From NCBI GenBank assembly GCA_035943635.1, contig DASZBX010000057.1:71756-135755 (forward strand): a stretch of DNA of 64,000 nt. Direction: 5' to 3'. Source of the stretch: DASZBX01 sp035943635. GTDB taxonomy: Bacteria; Actinomycetota; Actinomycetes; Streptomycetales; Catenulisporaceae. Every line of letters starts with the position of its first letter. The stretch's first letter is position 1. Position numbers and translations under genes: made by a program. The notes beneath the pieces were generated by a model. The model did no database searches and had not been told where the DNA came from. It saw only the letters and a program-made list of their open reading frames with translations. Shown here piece after piece: positions 57,590 through 64,000 of the stretch.

Positions 57590-59376
57590 GACGTCCTTCC
57601 CAGTCTGCGCCAGCCGGCCGGTGCGGCCAGGTGGAACAGGCCCCACACCAGGCCGATCACCGCGAGCGCGGCGAGGACGGACAGCACTTCCATCGCGGTG
57701 CCGCCGCCGTAGTCGTAGTTCGACAGCGCCTTCTCGATGCCGACCGAGACGGTCGGGTCGTTCGGCGGGTAGAGCAGTTGCGAGACCGGCAGTTCCAGCA
57801 CCGTCGCGCCGAAGGTGAGCGACCACGCGGACAGCAGCGGCCGGGCCAGCAGCGGCAGCATGACCCGCAGCCAGGAGCCGGGGCCGGTGGACCCGTGCAC
57901 CCGCGCCGCCTCGCGCAGCGACTCCTGGACCTGCCCCGCACTGCCGAACAGCACGCGCGAGGCCGGCGGCAGCGCGGTGGCGACGTAGCCGAGCACGAGC
58001 AACGTCGTGGTCTCATACAGGTGGATGCCGAGGCGGTTGGTCAGCGGCAGGTTGTAGGTGAAGATGTACCCGGCCGCGAACACGATCCCGGGCAGGGCCA
58101 CCGCCGCGAGCAGCAGCAGGTCGAGCATCCGGGCGGCCGTTCGCCCGCGCCGGGATGTCAGCATCCTGGCGACGACCGGGCCCAGCAGCACGGTGGCCGT
58201 CGCGGTGACCGCGGCCAGCTCGGCCGAGTAGACCAGCGGCCGGTACAGGCCCGGATTCAACAGGGCCCTGTGATAGTTGTCGAAGCTGAACGCCGCGCCG
58301 CCCGTCAGCGTGCCCAGGCCGTTGATCAGCGACGCGGACACCGCGCCGAAGGCCGGTACGCCCAGGCAGCCGAGCATCAGGATGCTCATCGCGCCGAACG
58401 CGCCCGCGGTGGCCGGCCGGGACAGCTCCCGGCGCCGGGCCGGCCGGGTCCGCCCGCCGAGCACCCGGTAGCTGCGCCCGCGCAGGGCCGCGTTCTGGGC
58501 CAGCAGCGCGATCGCGGCCATCGCCAGCAGCAGCCAGCCGACCGCGGCGGCCACCGGGAACTGCACCGGGAAGTCGTCCACGGCGTTGTAGAGCTCGAAG
58601 GTGGCGACCGGGAAGTGCGCGTCGTCGGCCAGCGTGGACGCGACGCCGAAGTCGCTGATCGACTCGGCGAACACGATCGCCAGGGCCGACCACAGGGCCG
58701 GCGCGAGCAGTGCCAGCACGGTCCGGGCGGCCGCGGCCCGGCTGCCGCCGTGCACCCGCACGGCCGCCTCGAACTCCTCGCCGAGCCCGCGCAGCCCGGC
58801 CGAGATCGCGAGGTAGGCGAACGGAATCCCCTTCACCGTCAGCACCCCGATGACTCCGGCCGGGCCGAACAGCAGGCTGCGCGCGGCGCTGTCCGGCAGG
58901 TGCAGCACGTCGAGCACGCCGCCGGGCTCCAGCAGCCGCTCCCAGCCGAGCGCGATCAGATACGACGGCACGAGTAAGAGAGCGAACATGCACCCGGACC
59001 ACACCCGCCGGCCCGGCACCCGGGTGCGGTGCACGGTCCAGGCCACCGCGAACCCGACCCCGGCCGACACGAGCGCCGCGCTCACGCCGACCAGGAGCGT
59101 GTCCAGCAGCCCTTGCAGCATCGGGCCCTTGAAGGCGTCCTGGAATCCGCTCAGGGTGAACCACTGCGGTCCCTGGTCGAACAAGGCCGGACTGAACGCG
59201 ACCAGCAGGAACAGCAGGATCGGCAGCAGCAGGATCGCCGCGACCAGAGTCCAGAACAGGGCGGACGGCACGCCGCGGACCCACCCGGCCGCCGCGCGCC
59301 GGGTGGGCGGCAGGGCGGCCGGGCGGGGCGCGGCGGCGGGCGAAACCGCTGCCGGGGCCGAGATCGACGAAGCCAT
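57586..59376 (-). CDS. Fused double ABC permease of the FbpB type
   Basis: A 596-residue inner-membrane protein with about 12 spans, formed by two permease domains in one chain, as in FbpB/SfuB iron(III) permeases. The two cytoplasmic EAA-type loops are EFEAAVRVHGGSRAAAARTV (about 203-222) and SLREAARVHGSTGPGSWLRV (about 494-513). ATG 59376 has only a weak ribosome site. It begins 15 bases after the truncated binding-protein gene and is coupled to the ATPase by ATGA. Confidence 0.9.
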   Translation of the reverse strand: MASSISAPAAVSPAAAPRPAALPPTRRAAAGWVRGVPSALFWTLVAAILLLPILLFLLVAFSPALFDQGPQWFTLSGFQDAFKGPMLQGLLDTLLVGVSAALVSAGVGFAVAWTVHRTRVPGRRVWSGCMFALLLVPSYLIALGWERLLEPGGVLDVLHLPDSAARSLLFGPAGVIGVLTVKGIPFAYLAISAGLRGLGEEFEAAVRVHGGSRAAAARTVLALLAPALWSALAIVFAESISDFGVASTLADDAHFPVATFELYNAVDDFPVQFPVAAAVGWLLLAMAAIALLAQNAALRGRSYRVLGGRTRPARRRELSRPATAGAFGAMSILMLGCLGVPAFGAVSASLINGLGTLTGGAAFSFDNYHRALLNPGLYRPLVYSAELAAVTATATVLLGPVVARMLTSRRGRTAARMLDLLLLAAVALPGIVFAAGYIFTYNLPLTNRLGIHLYETTTLLVLGYVATALPPASRVLFGSAGQVQESLREAARVHGSTGPGSWLRVMLPLLARPLLSAWSLTFGATVLELPVSQLLYPPNDPTVSVGIEKALSNYDYGGGTAMEVLSVLAALAVIGLVWGLFHLAAPAGWRRLGRTS

Positions 59377-59391
59377 GAGAGGGCTGATCCG

Positions 59392-60204
59392 CTACTTGAT
59401 CGAGTCGTCGAAGTAGGTGTTCACCTGGTTCTCCAGCGGGCCCCAGAACGCCGGGTCGATCCGCTGGTAGCCGGGCGGCATCGGGCCGAGGCCGCCGACC
59501 TCGGTGATCCCGGGGACGATCGGCCAGAACAGCGAGTCGCCGGTCGGGTCGGCGGTCTGCATCACCTTCTGCCCGGCCGCGGACAGCACGTACTGCACGA
59601 ACTTCTCAGCCTCCTGCTGCACCTGGGCCGGGGCGCCCTTGTCGATCCCGATCACGCCGGGCAGCAGCGTGGTCTTGCCCAGGTAGACCACCTTCGGGTC
59701 GTAGTTCGCGCTCTTCTTCGCGGTGGCCACCTCGCCGAACGCGGCCGAACTCTGGATCAGGCCGTAGTCGATCTGGCCGGTCTCCAGGGCGTGCAGGGTG
59801 TCGCCGTTGGTCGGGTGCACCTGCAGGCCGTTCGCCTTGAGCCGGGCCAGGAAGGACTCGCCGGCCGCGACCCCGCCGCTCTGCCCGCCGAGCTGGTTCA
59901 TCAGGCCGGCGATCAGCGGGAAGGTGGGCCCGGACTGGGACGGGTCGTTCATCCCGACCTTGCCCTTGTACGGCGCGGTGAGCAGGTCCTGCCAGGAGGA
60001 CGGGACCGTGGTGACCTTGGCGGCGTTGTAGATCAGGGCCGGGACGGCCGTGGTGCTGACCGGGATGTAGGCGTGGTCCGCGGGCACGAGCGTCTGCCCG
60101 GCCGCGGTCAGGGTGACCGCCGGGTCGTAGTCGAGCAGCTGGCCCTGGGCGTCGAGCTCGGCGAAGGCGGTGTCCCCGTCCACCGCCAAGACCGCAGGCA
60201 GCAC
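59392..60204 (-). pseudogene. 5'-truncated FbpA-type substrate-binding protein
   Basis: The frame gives 270 residues of an iron(III)-type binding protein (AFAELDAQGQLLDYD, VPALIYNAAKVTTVPSSWQDLLTAPYKGKVGMNDPSQSG, YVLSAAGQKVMQTADP, FDDSIK), but begins inside the first lobe. A TAG in the same frame at about 60211 closes it, and the upstream 220 bp are GC-only without coding character. Signal peptide, lipobox and ~80 residues are missing, so the product should not be exported. The rest of the operon is intact. Confidence 0.7.
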
Positions 60205-60511
60205 GACCGTCTACGACCTCACGGCGAAGTAGCCGCCCCCGCGCCCGCGCACCCGGCCGGCCCGCCGACAGTGCGGCCGGCCTGGAGGCCGCCCCCCGCG
60301 CCCGCGCACCAGGCTCGGCCAGCAGGGCCCGCAGCTCCCACCGGATCTGCGGGCCCTCCCGCGTCCCGGCCCTTTCGGCCGACGCATCGCGCCGCCCGGC
60401 GACCGGCGCACGGCAGAACGTGAACACTCCTTACATTTTCCCTCGCGGCTCACTAGTCTCTTGGACGGAAGACTTCTGCAGTCCCCGGCCCCGGCCGGGA
60501 TGGGAGGCGTT
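60205..60511. other. Region upstream of the truncated binding-protein gene
   Basis: The part near the pseudogene is a very GC-rich run of CCGCGCCCGCGC-like sequence. The AT-richer part at 60420-60475 probably holds the divergent promoters. No gene is visible. Confidence 0.4.
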
Positions 60512-60853
60512 GTGCAGCCGTTTTCGGCCTCCGTCGAGGAGCGAGCCCCCAGGTGCTACGCCGTGACCCTGACCGGCGAGATCGACCTGAGCGTGACCGG
60601 CCACCTCGAGGCCGAGCTCGCGCCGATGATCGTCCCGGACGTGCTCGTGGCGATCGACCTGAGCCAGGTGACGTTCATGGATTCCAGCGGCCTGCACCTG
60701 CTCAACCGGTTGTCCAAACTGGCCAAGCTGGCCGGCGCCCGGTTCTGGCTGTGCGCGCCGTCCACCGAGGTGCGCCGCGTCTTCGAGCTCGTGGGCGCCG
60801 ACTACTTCCTGGAGATCCTGGACGACATGCAGTCGGCCTTCACCGAGAACTGA
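60512..60853 (+). CDS. STAS-domain anti-sigma factor antagonist
   Basis: A 113-residue STAS domain with VAIDLSQVTFMDSSGLHLLNRL carrying the phosphorylatable serine and ending VFELVGADYFLEILDDMQSAF. It is a paralogue of the STAS protein at 20198 in layout. It would bind an anti-sigma kinase in a partner-switching cascade. GTG 60512 is chosen for GGGAGG four bases upstream; an in-frame ATG at 60500 is possible. Confidence 0.88.
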   Translation: MQPFSASVEERAPRCYAVTLTGEIDLSVTGHLEAELAPMIVPDVLVAIDLSQVTFMDSSGLHLLNRLSKLAKLAGARFWLCAPSTEVRRVFELVGADYFLEILDDMQSAFTEN

Positions 60854-60858
60854 GCGCC

Positions 60859-60920
60859 GCGCAGATCGCGCCGCCGCCCGGGGTCGGAACCAAGTCCGCG
60901 AGCGACGGCGCGATCTGCGC
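60859..60920. terminator. Inverted repeat between convergent STAS and alginate lyase genes
   Basis: A perfect 15-bp inverted repeat (60859-60873 with 60906-60920) with a 32-nt loop, beginning six bases after the STAS stop. Confidence 0.65.
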
Positions 60921-60949
60921 CCGAGGCCTACCGCGTGGCCGGAGCTATA

Positions 60950-62293
60950 TCAGCTGTGCGAGATGCTCAGTGCGTAGAACTCGACCCGGGCGCCGACCGT
61001 CGAGCTGCTGCCCGAGGTCTGGTCGTAGTCGCCGGCCTTGAAGTACATGCCGTAGCCGTTGAACGTCGAGGACGCGGTCCAGGTGCGGGCCGCGCCACCG
61101 TTGATCGCCAGGCTGATGGTGCTGCCGGACAGGCCGATCGTGTAGCTCCACTGGGTCCCCAGCGGCACCGAGGCGACGTCGTAGCTCACTTCGTTGCCGC
61201 CGGCCGGGCTCTGCTCGATCGCCATCACGATCTCGCCGTTGGAGTGGTAGAACAGCTCCAGCAGCGGCTTGGTGGAGCCGCCGGAGCCGAGGTGGATCTG
61301 CCCGACGCACACGCTGGCGGGCACGGTGGTGGCCTTGACCGTGGCGCTGAGCTTGTTGGTGGTGCCCGCGGCGAACCAGTTGGCCGCGGCGCCGCCGGAG
61401 GTCATCTCCCGCAGCTCGGACCGGGAGTAGTCGGAGTTGGCGGTGGTCACGCCGTTCTCCGGGTCTCAGAACGTCATCGAGCCGTCGGTGCCGGTGGAGA
61501 AGTACGAGTCCGTGAAGCCGCTGTCGCCTTCGAGCTGGGCCGGCAGGATCGTGGTGGGGTCGCCCGCCGAGCCGGTCGGCAGCTGCAGCTCCCACTGGGA
61601 CAGGGTGAAGTTCCCGCCGGGAGCGACCGACGGGTTCAGTCCGGTCCCGCCGCCACCACCGCCGCCACCGGTGCCGGTGGGCATGACCCACTTCTGGTTG
61701 GCGGCGTCGGTGCAGGTCCAGATCTGCGCCGGGGTGCCGCTGCCGCCACTGCCGGTGTCGTCCAGGCACTTGCCCGAGTTGGGGTTGAGCAGTTCGCCGT
61801 TGCTCTGCGGCTGCCAGAGTTGCGCGGCGGTGCCGTTGCAGTCGTAGATGTCGACGACGGTGCCGTTGGCGGTGCCTGCGCCGGTCGGGCCGAGGCACTT
61901 GCCCAGGACGAGGAGGTTGCCGCCGCTGGACGTCCAGGTCTGCGCGGCGGTGGCGTTGCAGGTGTAGACGTCGACCGGGTTCTTGTTCGTGGTGCCGGCC
62001 GACTTGTCGTCCAGGCACAGGCCTTCGTAGCCGGTGATCGGCCCGCTGGTGGTCGCGGCCGCGGCCTTGACGGCGGCGGGCGCGGCGGCGGCGGCGTGCG
62101 TGGCCGGGGTCGCCATGGCGCTGCCGGCCCAGGTGGCGGTCAGGCCGATCGCCACGGTGCCGGCGGCGAGCGCCGCGATCGTGCGGCGCCGGCTGCGGCC
62201 GTTGGTCCGGCCGGGTCCCGGGTCGGCGGCGCGCGGGGCGCCACGCCAGTGGTCCAGACCAAAGTGCCTGTTCGCAACGTTTACTTCAGTCAC
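60950..62293 (-). pseudogene. Secreted ricin-domain PL7 alginate lyase interrupted by an in-frame TGA
   Basis: One frame of 447 codons is broken by a single TGA at 61468-61466. The first part has a signal/membrane segment (about 38-60), a ricin-type trefoil (~75-205) with CLDD and Q-x-W repeats, a Gly-rich linker and the start of a PL7 domain (FTLSQWELQLPTG). The part after TGA keeps the PL7 catalytic motifs RSELREM, QIHLG and YFKAGDYDQ. Family members have FW at the break, so TGA most simply replaces TGG. Without readthrough the enzyme lacks its active site. Start GTG 62293 has AAGG upstream. Confidence 0.8.
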
Positions 62294-62749
62294 GCCTTAC
62301 CAATCCGAGGCCTCGCCGTGGTGCAGCTCAGATGCCGTTTTCCATGCCGGGTAAAGAGAATTTGAGCCCACCCTTAAGAGGACCGGTGTGGCCGCCAACT
62401 GGTATGGGACTTTTACACGAACCTCGCCGAACCCGTTGACGCGGCCCGGATCGGCACCTATCGTTTCGGCTATTCGCACACCTGATCACTGTTCACATGT
62501 GTGAACTAGGCTCCGCCCCCGGGCCGGCCGCCCGCGCGGGCAGGCCACCCCCGGTCACCTCACCCTGGCCCGCTGAGCGCCCACCCGAGCGCTCACCGGG
62601 CACGCACCCTGATACCCGCCCCCGGTGGCAGTGCGGCCACCACCTGATCAGATCCCCCCGGCCGTTCGGCGCGGCACCGGGGGATCGCCGGCCCCGTTGC
62701 CGGCCGGAACCGACCCCACCCACTCCCCACGTCGACGGAAGAAACCTCC
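62294..62749. promoter_or_regulatory. Divergent control region with palindrome GTTCACA-N2-TGTGAAC
   Basis: The 456-bp region separates the PL7 gene and the GH18 gene. The inverted repeat at 62491-62506 has perfect 7-bp arms and is the clearest operator candidate. The left third is AT-richer than its surroundings. No small gene is visible. Confidence 0.5.
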
Positions 62750-64000
62750 ATGCGTCTGACCCGTACCCAAACCATCCGCGCCACGGCGCTGGCCGCGGCC
62801 GTGCCGCTGGTCGCCGGCGGCATCCTGGTCGCCACCACGACCAACGCGCTCGCGGCGCCGGCCTACCCGACCCACTACGCCGCGCCGTACCTGCAGATCG
62901 GCACCGACGACTCGGGCGACATGGCCGCCGACATGAAGGCGACCGGCCTGAAGTACTACACGCTCGCGTTCCTGATCCCCAAGTCCGGCTGCACGCCGCA
63001 GTGGGAGGACGGCAACGACGGGCTGAGCACGTTCGACTCGCAGATCAGCTCCCTGCAGGCGGCCGGCGGCAACGTGATCATCTCCTCCGGCGGCGCCGAG
63101 GGCGGCGAACTGGCCGAGACCTGCACCTCGGTGTCCTCGCTGACCGCCGCGTACGCGAACATCGTGAGCACCACCGGGGTCAACCGGCTCGACTTCGACA
63201 TCGAGGGCGGCACCCTGTCCGACACCGCGGCCACCACCCGCCGCGACCACGCCCTGGCCGCGCTGCAGAAGTCGAACCCGTCGGTCCAGGTCGACTTCAC
63301 CCTCGCGGTGGACCCGGACGGCCTGCCGACCGGTTCCGGCTCGGAGTACGCGCTGCTCCAGGACGCGAAGAACGCGGGCGTCAACGTCACCGTCGTCAAC
63401 ATCATGACGATGGACTTCGGTGACGGCGAGAACGCCCTGAACGACTCCGAGACCGCCGCGAAGGGCACCGCCGCGCAGCTGTCCTCGCTGTACGGCATCT
63501 CCACCTCGGCCGCCTACGCCAAGATGGGCCTGACCCCGATCGCCGGCCAGAACGACGACAACGAGAACTTCACCCAGGCCAACGCCAAGACCCTGGAGAC
63601 CTTCGCGGCGTCCCACGGCGTCGGCGAACTGTCCTTCTGGGAGGTCGACGAGTACGACAAGGCCGTCGGCTACGCGTACTCCAAGACCTTCAACGCGATC
63701 ACCGGCACGGCCGGCACCGGCCCGACCGCGCCGCCCACGACCACGCCGCCCACCACGCCCCCGGCCGGCGCGGCCGTGACCATCACCAACAACAACGCGG
63801 GCCAGTGCATCAGCGTCACCGGTGCCTCCAGCACCGCGGGCTCCACCGCTGAGATCTATACCTGCAACAGCAGCGTGAACGAGTACTGGAAGGTCAACTC
63901 CAACGGCACGATCACGAACAACAACTCAGGCCTCTGCCTGAGCGTGACCGGCAACTCGACCGCGCTGAAGACCACCGCCGACATCAACTCCTGCGACGGC
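62750..64000 (+). CDS. Secreted GH18 chitinase with ricin-type domain (partial)
   Basis: 417 codons are visible and the gene continues beyond the window. Signal peptide 1-35 (ALAAPA). Residues ~40-320 form a GH18 barrel with the catalytic LDFDIEGG, where D148, D150 and E152 fit the D-x-x-D-x-D-x-E motif; the short form resembles bacterial chitinase ChiC/endo-chitinase relatives. A Pro/Thr linker (~322-345) leads to a ricin-type trefoil (ITNNNAGQCISVTG, YTCNSSVNEYWKV, NNNSGLCLSVTG) cut by the window end. ATG 62750 has GGAAGAAA upstream. Confidence 0.88.
   Translation, partial: MRLTRTQTIRATALAAAVPLVAGGILVATTTNALAAPAYPTHYAAPYLQIGTDDSGDMAADMKATGLKYYTLAFLIPKSGCTPQWEDGNDGLSTFDSQISSLQAAGGNVIISSGGAEGGELAETCTSVSSLTAAYANIVSTTGVNRLDFDIEGGTLSDTAATTRRDHALAALQKSNPSVQVDFTLAVDPDGLPTGSGSEYALLQDAKNAGVNVTVVNIMTMDFGDGENALNDSETAAKGTAAQLSSLYGISTSAAYAKMGLTPIAGQNDDNENFTQANAKTLETFAASHGVGELSFWEVDEYDKAVGYAYSKTFNAITGTAGTGPTAPPTTTPPTTPPAGAAVTITNNNAGQCISVTGASSTAGSTAEIYTCNSSVNEYWKVNSNGTITNNNSGLCLSVTGNSTALKTTADINSCDG

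Overview
The window is high-GC DNA from a filamentous-type actinobacterium. Supporting signs are GGAGG-type ribosome sites with many GTG starts, type VII (ESX) secretion genes, a BldN-like sigma factor, many ECF sigma factors, an actinobacterial DUF574-type methyltransferase, STAS/SpoIIE regulators and numerous secreted glycan-active enzymes with ricin-type lectin modules. A member of Streptomycetales or Catenulisporales would fit, but no rRNA or other decisive marker is present. I recognised no tRNA, CRISPR array or prophage.
Layout. 0-6.8 kb: a type VII secretion neighbourhood with the end of an EccC-like ATPase, a minus-strand operon (substrate-like protein, WXG100 protein, Ser/Thr kinase fused to a phosphodiester-glycosidase-like domain), an ECF sigma factor with a Cys-rich tail, and a beta-helix/EccA-type AAA fusion. 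6.8-16.2 kb: two membrane-anchored lectin-like proteins, small enzymes, a TetR/GH13 divergent pair, an alpha/beta hydrolase and an MFS exporter with its TetR regulator. 16.2-16.4 kb: a ~200-bp MITE-like element that supplies the stop codons of both flanking genes. 16.4-27.3 kb: a SpoIIE phosphatase, GH130, GlsB, STAS, response regulator, CHASE3 histidine kinase, a second type VII operon ending in mycosin, and a divergent BldN-like sigma gene. 27.4-38.6 kb: GH92 alpha-mannosidase, a YCII/ECF pair, another ESX-like protein, DUF2252, a methyltransferase and a GH19 chitinase.
38.9-45.0 kb is the most unusual part. A 1.16-kb nested inverted-repeat (foldback) structure carries four 73-bp units in alternating orientation and a 10-copy hexanucleotide array. 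It is followed by a decayed hemicellulose/glucan locus: a GH26 enzyme with an altered 3' end, a truncated GH43, a truncated sugar-binding lipoprotein, an intact LacI regulator and an out-of-frame CBM56-like remnant. 45-55 kb holds ordinary housekeeping and stress genes plus a large secreted nuclease. 55.3-60.2 kb is an Fbp-type ABC operon coupled to an FTR1-like protein; its binding-protein gene has lost its 5' end. 60.5-64 kb holds a STAS protein, a ricin-PL7 alginate lyase interrupted by one in-frame TGA, and the start of a GH18 chitinase that runs off the window.
How genes may work together. Secreted enzymes (GH130, GH92, GH26, GH43, GH19, GH18, PL7) point to polysaccharide scavenging. GH130 and GH92, 8 kb apart, share an identical 12-bp palindrome in the same position relative to similar promoters, suggesting one mannoside regulon. 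Several CAZyme and uptake genes are broken, so this stretch looks like an accessory region under active decay.
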